This document shows positions 8,819 to 15,770 of a DNA stretch of 64,000 bases, in pieces; position 1 is the first letter of the stretch, and each line of letters begins with the position of its first letter. The DNA is from Variovorax sp. N23. Lineage in GTDB: Bacteria; Pseudomonadota; Gammaproteobacteria; Burkholderiales; Burkholderiaceae_C. The notes below the pieces were generated by a model. It worked only from the letters and a program-made list of their open reading frames with translations. It was not told the origin of the DNA and searched no databases. Both the position numbers and the translations under genes were made by a program. The stretch lies in contig NZ_JAOOPY010000001.1 in NCBI RefSeq assembly GCF_025486315.1, positions 372,001 to 436,000 of the forward strand. Direction: 5' to 3'.

Positions 8819-9604
8819 ATGCGCCGCCGCCTCGTCGCCGGGCTGCTTGCTTTCTGCGTGGCGGGCGGTGCGATGGCGCAGGCAAAGTGCGAGAAGCCGC
8901 TGTACCTGACCTTCGACACCGGCCATATGGGTGTCGCGCCGCTGATCGCCGAAGTGCTCAAGCGCCAGGACGTGCGCGTGACCTTCTTCGGCGCGGCCGA
9001 GCGCACGCTGACCGACGGCGACAGCCTGGACAACCACTGGGCGCCGTGGTGGAAGGCGAGGGCGGCCGAGGGGAACGAGTTCGCGTCGCACACCTACGAC
9101 CATGTGTACTGGCGCGGTGACGTGAAGGGCATCGAACCACAGTTCCGTGTGCGTCCCTCGGCCGGTGGCCTGGCGGGCCGGGAATTCACCTGGAGCGCAG
9201 CCCAGTACTGCGAGAACATCCAGAAGGCCAGCGACCGCATCGGCCACGTCACCGGCAAGAAGCCGCTGCCGCTGTTCCGCGCACCCGGTGGCAAGACCTC
9301 GCCCAAGCTGCTCGCGGCCGCCAAGGCCTGCGGCTTCGCGCACGTCGGCTGGGCGCCGGCGGGCTTCCTGGGCGACGAACTGCCCAGCGAGACCTTCCCC
9401 AACGACAAGCTGCTGCAGCAGGCGCTCGACCGGATCAGGCCGGGCGACATCCTGCTGGCCCACCTGGGCATCTGGTCGCGCAAGGACCCCTGGGCGCCGG
9501 CCGTGCTCGAGCCGCTGATCGTCGGCCTGAAGGCCAAGGGCTTCTGCTTCGAGACGCTGCGGGCGCACCCCGCCTACCGCGACTGGATCGCGGCGCACCC
9601 CTGA
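8819..9604 (+). CDS. Polysaccharide deacetylase family protein, exported
   Basis: A 261-residue NodB-homology (carbohydrate esterase 4) protein with a signal peptide ending at GGAMAQA. The first catalytic motif reads YLTFDTGHMG instead of the usual TFDDGP, so the metal-binding second aspartate is replaced by threonine. The HxxxH motif is present as SHTYDH and the later motif as LFRAPGGKTS. Cys34-like and other cysteines flank the fold. It may remove acetyl groups from a surface polysaccharide, or it may be a weakly active relative. The start could also be ATG at 8798 in the same frame, overlapping the preceding gene; 8819 gives the more normal signal peptide. Confidence 0.82.
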   Translation: MRRRLVAGLLAFCVAGGAMAQAKCEKPLYLTFDTGHMGVAPLIAEVLKRQDVRVTFFGAAERTLTDGDSLDNHWAPWWKARAAEGNEFASHTYDHVYWRGDVKGIEPQFRVRPSAGGLAGREFTWSAAQYCENIQKASDRIGHVTGKKPLPLFRAPGGKTSPKLLAAAKACGFAHVGWAPAGFLGDELPSETFPNDKLLQQALDRIRPGDILLAHLGIWSRKDPWAPAVLEPLIVGLKAKGFCFETLRAHPAYRDWIAAHP

Positions 9605-9623
9605 CGATCGAGGCGGCGCGGCG

Positions 9624-10679
9624 ATGGAATGGTTCACCGATCTCTTCTCGAACTGCCAGCAGTGGCTGTTTGAGACGGCCGTGCAGCCGCTGGTCTACGG
9701 CATCGGCCTGGGCGGTTACGTCGAGGACGCCTTCGCCGCCACCGGCTGGCTGCTGGTCGGGCTGATCCAGATCGCGGTGCTGATCGCCGTGATCGGCCCG
9801 CTGCAGCGCTGGCGGCCGGCCGAGCCGGTGGTCGACCGGCGCGCGATTCGCACCGACGTGCTCTACACGCTGATCCACCGGCTCGGCCTCTTCCGCCTGG
9901 GCATGTTCTTCCTGCTGCAGCCGCTGTTCGACGACGGGCTGGGCCTGCTGCGCGGCGCCGGCTGGGGCACGCTGCACCTCGACGAGTTGTGGCCCGGCGT
10001 GACCGACGTGCCCTGGGTGGCCCTTGTCATGTACCTCATCGTGCTCGACTTCGTCGAGTACCTGATCCATCGCGGGCAGCACCGCTTCGACTGGTGGTGG
10101 GGCCTGCATTCGCTGCACCACTCGCAGCGCCAGATGACGATGTGGAGCGACAACCGCAACCACCTGCTCGACGACATCCTCCACGACACGATCATCGTTC
10201 TCGTCGCGCAGCTCATCGGCGTGGCACCGGGGCAGTTCATCGCCATCGTCGCGTTCACGCAGCTCACCCAAAGCCTGCAGCACGCCAACCTGCGCATCGG
10301 CTTCGGCGCCATCGGGGAGCGGCTGTGGATCAGCCCGCGCTTCCATCGGGTTCACCATGCGATCGGCATCGGGCATGAATCTCCCATCGTGCCGAAGACC
10401 CGCGCCGCCGGGCCGCCCCAAGGCGCGGCGGCCCCCTCGGGGGGCAGCGCAGCACACGAAGTGGCAAGCGTGGGGGTCAAGTTAGGGGGGCACAATTTTG
10501 GCGTGCTGCTGCCGTGGTGGGACATGCTCTTTCGCACCGTGAATTTCGAGCCGCACTACGACCCGACCGGCATCCGCGACCAGGTCGAGCCCGACGCGCA
10601 GGGGCGCCTGCGCGATTACGGGCGGGGCTTCTGGTCGCAGCAATGGCGCGGGCTGCGCCGGATGGTCGGGCGGGGCTGA
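9624..10679 (+). CDS. Sterol desaturase family protein with an in-frame repeat-derived insert
   Basis: A 351-residue membrane di-iron hydroxylase homologue. Histidine clusters HRGQH (about 151), HSLHH (about 166) and HRVHH (about 245) are present, followed by the conserved HNFGVLLPWWDMLF near residue 290. Between HAIGIGHE and HNFG lies an insert of about 37 residues (253–289), rich in Pro, Ala, Gly and Ser, that is encoded by a dispersed repeat (10405–10478). The reading frame stays open, so the gene is not formally broken, but the insert falls inside the catalytic histidine region and activity is uncertain. Downstream comes an EI24-like membrane protein gene in the same direction. Lipid substrate unknown. 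Confidence 0.85.
   Translation: MEWFTDLFSNCQQWLFETAVQPLVYGIGLGGYVEDAFAATGWLLVGLIQIAVLIAVIGPLQRWRPAEPVVDRRAIRTDVLYTLIHRLGLFRLGMFFLLQPLFDDGLGLLRGAGWGTLHLDELWPGVTDVPWVALVMYLIVLDFVEYLIHRGQHRFDWWWGLHSLHHSQRQMTMWSDNRNHLLDDILHDTIIVLVAQLIGVAPGQFIAIVAFTQLTQSLQHANLRIGFGAIGERLWISPRFHRVHHAIGIGHESPIVPKTRAAGPPQGAAAPSGGSAAHEVASVGVKLGGHNFGVLLPWWDMLFRTVNFEPHYDPTGIRDQVEPDAQGRLRDYGRGFWSQQWRGLRRMVGRG
10405..10478 (+). repeat. G-rich dispersed repeat, copy 1 (inside a CDS)
   Basis: A GC-rich element running from a 7-bp inverted pair GGCCGCC/GGCGGCC through CCCCCTCGGGGGGCAGCG to an AGCGTGGGGG end. The copy at 14592–14668 is its near reverse complement: the shared blocks are GGCCGCC, AAGGC, GGGGGGCAGCG, ACGAAG-like and AGCGTGGGGG. 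Its position inside a conserved gene suggests it is mobile or was copied by a host-encoded enzyme. No transposase is near. Confidence 0.7.
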
Positions 10680-10738
10680 GGCCTTCGCCCACCGCATCGG
10701 CGGGGTGTTTCACGGCGCGGCGTTATCCTCGGCACCCC

Positions 10739-11581
10739 ATGCGCCTTCTTCTCGATTCCTTCTGGCGAGCCGCCGCCTACTGCATGCGCCCCCGGGTGAT
10801 CGTGCTGTCGCTGGTGCCGCTGCTCGTGATCGTCGTGCTGGCGGCGGGCTTCGGCTATTTCTACTGGGCCCCGAGCGTGGCGTGGATGCGCCAGACGCTC
10901 GACGCCTGGCCGCTGCTGTCGAGCTTCTGGAGCTGGATCGGCGGCCTGTTCTCCAGCGACGTGCCGGCGCTGCTGGCGCCGCTGGTCGTGGTCTTCGCCG
11001 CGACGCCGGTCATCGTGCTGGTGTCCCTGGTCGTCGTCGCCGGGCTGATGGCACCGGCGCTCACGCAACTCGTCGCGGAGCGACGCTTTCCCGCGCTCGC
11101 GCAGAAGAAGGGCGCCTCCTTCGTCGGCAGCGTGCTGCGCTCGCTCGGCCTCACGCTGCTGGCGCTGGTCGCGCTGGTGGTGTCGATGCCACTCTGGCTC
11201 ATTCCGCCGCTGGTGCTGGTGCTGCCGCCGCTGATCTGGGGCTGGCTCACCTACCGCGTGATGAGCTTCGACGCGCTGGCCGAGCATGCCGATGCCGAAG
11301 AGCGCGCCGCCGTGCTGCGCCAGCACCGCCTGCCGCTGCTGGCCATCGGCGTGCTGTGCGGCTACCTGGGCGCGGCGCCGAGCATCGTCTGGGCCTCGGG
11401 CCTGTTGTTCGCCGCGGCCTTCTTCGTGCTGGTGCCGCTGGCCATCTGGATCTACACGCTGGTGTTCGCCTTTTCGGCGCTCTGGTTCGCGCACTACTGC
11501 CTCGATGCGCTCGCGCAACTGCGCCTGCAGCGCGCGGAGGCGGCGGTGCTTCCCGTCATTTCCCCCTCGGAGTCCCCATGA
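10739..11581 (+). CDS. EI24 domain-containing membrane protein
   Basis: A 280-residue polytopic membrane protein of the EI24/CysZ-like superfamily. Hydrophobic segments lie near residues 20–45, 75–115, 135–165 and 205–255. The pattern of a large N-terminal helical pair and LIWGWLTYRVMSFDALAEHA in the middle is typical of betaproteobacterial EI24 proteins. The role of the bacterial family is not settled; CysZ members move sulfate, but the sulfate-uptake context is absent here. The start ATG at 10739 is the first one after the preceding gene. Its stop overlaps the next start by four bases (ATGA), so it is translationally coupled to the MoaB/CinA-like gene. Confidence 0.8.
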   Translation: MRLLLDSFWRAAAYCMRPRVIVLSLVPLLVIVVLAAGFGYFYWAPSVAWMRQTLDAWPLLSSFWSWIGGLFSSDVPALLAPLVVVFAATPVIVLVSLVVVAGLMAPALTQLVAERRFPALAQKKGASFVGSVLRSLGLTLLALVALVVSMPLWLIPPLVLVLPPLIWGWLTYRVMSFDALAEHADAEERAAVLRQHRLPLLAIGVLCGYLGAAPSIVWASGLLFAAAFFVLVPLAIWIYTLVFAFSALWFAHYCLDALAQLRLQRAEAAVLPVISPSESP

Positions 11582-12378
11582 CCCGTGCATTCGGCCTGAT
11601 CGTCGTCGGCGACGAGATCCTCTCCGGCAAACGCCTCGACAAGCACATGCCCAAAGTCATCGAACTACTCGCGGCGCGCGGCCTGCAGCTGGGCTGGGCC
11701 GAGTATGTGGGCGACGTGCCCACGCGCATCACGGCCGCGCTGACGCGCGCCTTTGCCTCGGGCGACATCGTGTTCTCGACCGGCGGCATCGGCGCTACGC
11801 CCGACGACCACACGCGGCAATGCGCGGCCAAGGCGCTGCGGCGCCCGCTGGCGCTGCATCCGGAGGCCGAAGCGCTCATCCGCGAGCGCATGCAGGACAC
11901 CGCGCGCGAGCAGGGCGTGGCCTACGAGCCCGATCGGCCCGACAACGTGCATCGGCTGAACATGGGCGTGTTCCCCGAGGGCGCCGAGATCATCCGCAAC
12001 CCCTACAACAAGATTCCCGGCTTCAGCGTGGACCACGTCCACTTCGTGCCCGGTTTCCCGGTGATGGCGTGGCCGATGATCGAGTCGGTGCTCGACAGCC
12101 GCTACGCCGACCTGTTCGCGCACGGACAGTCCAGCGAGAAATCGGTGATCGTTTTCGGTGCCATGGAAGCGACCCTCACACCGCTGATGGAGTCCATCGA
12201 AGCGACGCACCCCGGTGTAAAAGTGTTCAGCCTTCCCAGCGTGGACCACCCCGAGTACGGGCGCCATATCGAACTTGGCGTCAAGGGCGCGCCGGGCCTG
12301 CTGGACGCCGCCTACGCGCAGTTGATCGCGGGGTTGCACACCTTCAATGCGCGCCTTGGACCTGAATTGGTGCGTTAA
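11578..12378 (+). CDS. Competence/damage-inducible CinA-type molybdopterin-binding domain protein
   Basis: A 266-residue protein made of a MoaB/Mog (MoCF_biosynth) domain in its first 170 residues. The motifs GDEILSGKRLDKH (residues 10–22) and STGGIGATPDDHTRQ (about 62–76) are the signature. It corresponds to the N-terminal half of CinA and lacks the C-terminal nicotinamide-mononucleotide deamidase domain. The role of such stand-alone proteins is uncertain; a nucleotide pyrophosphatase activity is known for some CinA N-terminal domains. It is translationally coupled to the EI24-like gene. The stop codon lies just upstream of the glnA regulatory region. Confidence 0.83.
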   Translation: MTRAFGLIVVGDEILSGKRLDKHMPKVIELLAARGLQLGWAEYVGDVPTRITAALTRAFASGDIVFSTGGIGATPDDHTRQCAAKALRRPLALHPEAEALIRERMQDTAREQGVAYEPDRPDNVHRLNMGVFPEGAEIIRNPYNKIPGFSVDHVHFVPGFPVMAWPMIESVLDSRYADLFAHGQSSEKSVIVFGAMEATLTPLMESIEATHPGVKVFSLPSVDHPEYGRHIELGVKGAPGLLDAAYAQLIAGLHTFNARLGPELVR

Positions 12379-12385
12379 TCGGACG

Positions 12386-12402
12386 TGCACCAAAATAGAT
12401 TG
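12386..12402 (+). promoter_or_regulatory. NtrC binding site candidate upstream of glnA
   Basis: TGCACCAAAATAGATTGC matches the left half of the NtrC site TGCACC-N5-GGTGCA well, while the right half is degenerate. A second half-site in the opposite sense, TTGGTGC, lies at 12367–12373, overlapping the end of the previous gene. The position about 75 bp before the sigma-54 element suits enhancer binding. Confidence 0.4.
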
Positions 12403-12462
12403 CCGCCGCCTTTTTTTGGGGATTTGGCAGGATGATGGGGCCCCCGGCCCCGTGCCCGCCAA

Positions 12463-12478
12463 TGGCACAGAAACTGCA
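12463..12478 (+). promoter_or_regulatory. Sigma-54 (RpoN) promoter of glnA
   Basis: TGGCACAGAAACTGCA carries the GG of the -24 element and the GC of the -12 element with exactly ten bases between them, as the TGGCACG-N4-TTGCA consensus requires. It lies 48 bp before the glnA start. The gene for the activator NtrC is encoded downstream in this window. Confidence 0.8.
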
Positions 12479-12525
12479 TTCCCCACCGTTGTATTTCCAA
12501 CCACTCATCCAACCAGGAGAAACTG

Positions 12526-13941
12526 ATGGCAAAGACCGTCGCCGATGTACTGAAGCTCGTCAAGGAAAACGAGGTCAAGTTCGTCGACTTTCGCTTCACC
12601 GACACCCGCGGTAAAGAACAGCACGTGACCGTGCCGGTGTCTGCTTTCGACGAAGGCAAGTTCACCGACGGTCACGCCTTCGACGGTTCTTCCATCGCCG
12701 GCTGGAAGGGCATCGAAGCTTCGGACATGCAGCTCATGCCCGACCCGAACACCGCCAACATCGACCCCTTCTTCGAAGAGACGACGCTGATCCTGACCTG
12801 TGACGTGATCGACCCGGCCGACGGCAAGGCCTACGAGCGCGACCCGCGTTCGCTGGCCAAGCGCGCCGAGGCGTACATGAAGGCGTCCGGCTTGGGCGAT
12901 ACCGCCTACTTCGGACCGGAACCCGAATTCTTCGTGTTCGACGGCGTTCGCTGGAAGAACGACATGTCGGGCTGCTTCGTCAAGATCGACTCCGAAGAAG
13001 CCTCCTGGAACACCGACAAGGAATACGAGCACGGCAACACGGGCCACCGCCCAGCCGTCAAGGGCGGCTACTTCCCGGTTCCCCCGGTCGACAGCTTCCA
13101 GGACATGCGCTCGGAAATGTGCCTGGTGCTCGAAGCCCTGGGCATCCCGGTCGAAGTGCATCACCACGAAGTGGCCAACGCTGGCCAGATGGAACTCGGC
13201 ACCAAGTTCAGCACGCTGATCCAGCGCGCCGACTGGGTCCAGCTGCAAAAGTACGTGATCCACAACGTGGCCCACGCCTACGGCAAGACCGCCACCTTCA
13301 TGCCCAAGCCCATCGTCGGCGACAACGGCTCCGGCATGCACGTGCACCAGTCGGTCTGGAAGGACGGCAAGAACCTGTTCGCCGGTGACGGCTACGCCGG
13401 CCTGTCGGAATTCGCGCTGCACTACATCGGCGGCATCATCAAGCACGCCCGCGCCCTGAACGCCATCACGAACCCCGGCACCAACAGCTACAAGCGCCTG
13501 GTCCCCGGCTTCGAAGCCCCGGTGAAGCTGGCCTACTCGGCCAAGAACCGCTCGGCCTCGATCCGCATCCCGTTCGTGGCCAACCCCAAGGGCCGCCGCG
13601 TCGAAGCGCGCTTCCCCGATCCGCTGATGAACCCGTACCTCGGTTTCGCCGCGCTGCTGATGGCCGGCCTCGACGGCGTCGAGAACAAGATCGATCCGGG
13701 CGAAGCCGCCACGAAGGACCTGTACCACCTGCCGCCGGAAGAAGACGCGCTGATCCCGACCGTGTGCCACAGCCTCGACCAGGCCCTGGAATACCTCGAC
13801 AAGGACCGCGCGTTCCTGACCAAGGGTGGTGTGTTCACCGACTCGTACATCGACGCGTACATCGAGCTGAAGATGCAGGAAGTCACGCGCTTCCGCATGG
13901 CGACCCATCCGGTCGAGTTCGACATGTACTACTCGCTGTGA
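12526..13941 (+). CDS. glnA: Glutamine synthetase, type I
   Basis: A 471-residue GSI-beta enzyme that makes glutamine from glutamate, ammonia and ATP in the cytoplasm. The beta-grasp domain is at residues 15–100 with [15 protein letters not shown], the ATP-binding site is [16 protein letters not shown] near 264, and the metal and glutamate ligands follow [11 protein letters not shown] and [13 protein letters not shown]. The adenylylation tyrosine is Tyr400 in DLYHLPPEE, so activity is expected to be controlled by GlnE. An AGGAGA ribosome site precedes the ATG. Transcription is expected from the sigma-54 promoter at 12463 with NtrC, and it stops at the hairpin at 13975. Confidence 0.98.
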   Translation: MAKTVADVLKLVKENEVKFVDFRFTDTRGKEQHVTVPVSAFDEGKFTDGHAFDGSSIAGWKGIEASDMQLMPDPNTANIDPFFEETTLILTCDVIDPADGKAYERDPRSLAKRAEAYMKASGLGDTAYFGPEPEFFVFDGVRWKNDMSGCFVKIDSEEASWNTDKEYEHGNTGHRPAVKGGYFPVPPVDSFQDMRSEMCLVLEALGIPVEVHHHEVANAGQMELGTKFSTLIQRADWVQLQKYVIHNVAHAYGKTATFMPKPIVGDNGSGMHVHQSVWKDGKNLFAGDGYAGLSEFALHYIGGIIKHARALNAITNPGTNSYKRLVPGFEAPVKLAYSAKNRSASIRIPFVANPKGRRVEARFPDPLMNPYLGFAALLMAGLDGVENKIDPGEAATKDLYHLPPEEDALIPTVCHSLDQALEYLDKDRAFLTKGGVFTDSYIDAYIELKMQEVTRFRMATHPVEFDMYYSL

Positions 13942-13974
13942 TCGCTGGCCTCCGGGCCACCGACGCATTGCTCG

Positions 13975-14001
13975 AAAAGGACGGCTTCGGCCGTCCTTTT
14001 T
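13975..14001 (+). terminator. Rho-independent terminator after glnA
   Basis: AAAAGGACGGC-TTCG-GCCGTCCTTTTT forms an 11-bp stem with a TTCG tetraloop, followed by a run of T. It separates glnA from the downstream genes including ntrBC, which therefore need their own promoter or read-through. Confidence 0.92.
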
Positions 14002-14081
14002 CTTTGGGTGGGAACGGCTCGCCGGAACGTCACTCGAATTGCATGAGAATCCGCTGTCTGCGTACATCTCCTCCCAGGACC

Positions 14082-14582
14082 ATGAAGATCTCCTCACTCG
14101 TCTTGTCGCTCATCGCTCCGTTGGCCGCGCTGTCGGTACAGGCGCAGGAGCGCGTCTGGCGCTGCGGCAACGAATACACCAACAATGCGGTCGACGCGCA
14201 AAAGCGCGGATGCAAGGTGATGGAGGGTGGCAACGTCACGGTCGTCCAGACGCCGCGTCCGGGCGGCAGCGCCAGCGGCGCTGGCGGCAGCGCGGCGCGC
14301 GCGCCGGCCGGGAGTCCGCGGGTCGAGGGCGCCGACCAGCGCGCGCGCGACGGCGAAGCGCGTTCGGTCCTTCAATCCGAACTGAGGAAGGTGGAGGCCC
14401 GTCAGGCGGAACTGCTGAAGAACTACAACAACGGCGAGCCCGAGAAGCAGGGCGGCGAGGCGCGCAACTACCAGAAGTACCTCGACCGCGTGAGCGAGAT
14501 GAAGGCGGAAATCGCCCGCAACGAAAGCGACATCGCCGGCATCCGCCGCGAGCTCGGTCGCCTGCCGCCTACCAGCCCCTGA
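14082..14582 (+). CDS. Hypothetical exported protein
   Basis: A 166-residue protein with a signal peptide (MKISSLVLSLIAPLAALSVQAQ). Two cysteines in the first third of the mature part (WRCGNEY and KRGCKV) could form a disulfide, as in DUF4124-like envelope proteins. A Gly/Ala/Ser-rich linker follows (about residues 60–85), and the C-terminal half is a charged helix, probably coiled coil (VLQSELRKVEARQAELLKNY and later). No known enzymatic motif. It lies between glnA and ntrB on the same strand, as small secreted proteins often do in related betaproteobacteria, but has no obvious part in nitrogen control. The ATG at 14082 begins the signal peptide. Confidence 0.72.
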   Translation: MKISSLVLSLIAPLAALSVQAQERVWRCGNEYTNNAVDAQKRGCKVMEGGNVTVVQTPRPGGSASGAGGSAARAPAGSPRVEGADQRARDGEARSVLQSELRKVEARQAELLKNYNNGEPEKQGGEARNYQKYLDRVSEMKAEIARNESDIAGIRRELGRLPPTSP

Positions 14583-14591
14583 GATGAAACA

Positions 14592-14668
14592 GCCCCCACG
14601 CTCAGCGCTTCGCGTATCGCTGCCCCCCGGGGGGGCGCGTCAGTGCCTTCGGGCGGCCGGGCGGCACT
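14592..14668 (-). repeat. G-rich dispersed repeat, copy 2 (between genes)
   Basis: Reverse-complement orientation relative to the copy at 10405. It reads CCCCCACGCT, then CGCTTCGCGTATCGCTGCCC, CCCGGGGGGG and a GGGCGGCC end. The element fills the gap between the exported protein gene and ntrB and overlaps the hairpin next to the ntrB start. Confidence 0.7.
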
Positions 14669-14671
14669 GAC
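14639..14671 (+). promoter_or_regulatory. Hairpin abutting the ntrB start codon
   Basis: GTCAGTGCC (14639–14647) and GGCACTGAC (14663–14671) are perfect 9-bp arms around a 15-base G-rich loop. The right arm ends one base before the ATG of ntrB. No separate Shine-Dalgarno sequence is present, so ribosome access would be through the loop (GGGCGG). This could lower ntrB translation. Confidence 0.5.
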
Positions 14672-15748
14672 ATGGCCTTCGGCAAGACCACGTCCTCCCC
14701 CAAGCGTTTCCAGCCCTTCGACCTGCTCGCCACGCTCATCGCGGTGGTCAAGTCCGACGGGGCGGTCCTGTTCGCCAACGCCGCGCTCGAAGACGTGCTC
14801 GGCACCTCGCGGCGCACGCTCGAAGGCTCGCAGTTCGGCGCCTGCTTCCATGAGCCGCACGTCCTGCGCACGGCCATCGACGGCGCGCGCAGCAACGACT
14901 TCGCTACGCTGCGCTACGAGGCCATGCTCCGGCGCGTCAACCACGAACTGATGCCGGTGCAGGTGACGCTCGCGCAGAGCGACAAGGTGGGCGAGCTGAT
15001 CGTCGAACTGTCACCGCTGGAGCAGCAGGTGCGGCAGGACCGCGAAGAGCGCCTGCTCGACCAGGCGCAGGCGAACAAGGAACTCATCCGCAACCTGGCG
15101 CACGAGATCAAGAACCCGCTGGGCGGCATTCGCGGCGCGGCGCAGCTGCTGCAGATGGAGGTCGAATCGCGCGACCTGATCGAATACACCCAGGTCATCA
15201 TCCACGAGGCCGACCGGCTGCAGACGCTGGTCGACCGCCTGCTGGCGCCGCACCGCCGCCCGCACGTGGTGGGCGACGTGAACATCCACGAGGTCTGCGA
15301 GCGGGTGCGCTCGGTCATCCTCGCGGAGTTCCCGCGCGACCTGCACATCGACCGCGACTTCGACCCGTCGATCCCCGAATTCCGCGGCGACCGCGAGCAG
15401 CTGATCCAGGCCACACTCAACATCGCCCACAACGCCGCGCAGGCCCTGGCCGAGCGGCGGGCCGCGGGCGACGCGCGCATCACCTTCAGGACGCGCATCG
15501 CGCGTCAGGTGATCTTCAATAAGCAGTGGTACCGACTGGCACTGGAATTGCATGTCATCGACAACGGGCCGGGCGTGCCCGACACCATCAAGGACCGCAT
15601 CTTCTACCCGCTGGTGTCGGGCAGGGATGGCGGTACCGGGCTCGGGTTGACGTTGGCGCAAACCTTCGTACAACAACACCACGGCGTGATCGAGTGCGAC
15701 AGCGTGCCCGGCCGGACCGATTTCAAGATACTGATACCGCTGCCCTAG
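14672..15748 (+). CDS. ntrB: Nitrogen regulation sensor histidine kinase NtrB
   Basis: A 358-residue soluble histidine kinase. A PAS-like domain occupies residues 20–125 (VKSDGAVLFANAALEDVLG). The phosphoacceptor His144 is in NLAHEIKNPLGGIRGAAQLL. The ATPase domain shows the N box HNAAQALAE, the G1 box DNGPGVPD and GGTGLGLTLAQ. It phosphorylates or dephosphorylates NtrC according to PII protein signals of nitrogen state. It is followed by ntrC after 22 bp. A dispersed repeat and a hairpin lie directly before the start codon. The family identification rests on both domain content and synteny with glnA and ntrC. Confidence 0.95.
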   Translation: MAFGKTTSSPKRFQPFDLLATLIAVVKSDGAVLFANAALEDVLGTSRRTLEGSQFGACFHEPHVLRTAIDGARSNDFATLRYEAMLRRVNHELMPVQVTLAQSDKVGELIVELSPLEQQVRQDREERLLDQAQANKELIRNLAHEIKNPLGGIRGAAQLLQMEVESRDLIEYTQVIIHEADRLQTLVDRLLAPHRRPHVVGDVNIHEVCERVRSVILAEFPRDLHIDRDFDPSIPEFRGDREQLIQATLNIAHNAAQALAERRAAGDARITFRTRIARQVIFNKQWYRLALELHVIDNGPGVPDTIKDRIFYPLVSGRDGGTGLGLTLAQTFVQQHHGVIECDSVPGRTDFKILIPLP

Positions 15749-15770
15749 CAGCAAGGCGACAAGGAGCTGC

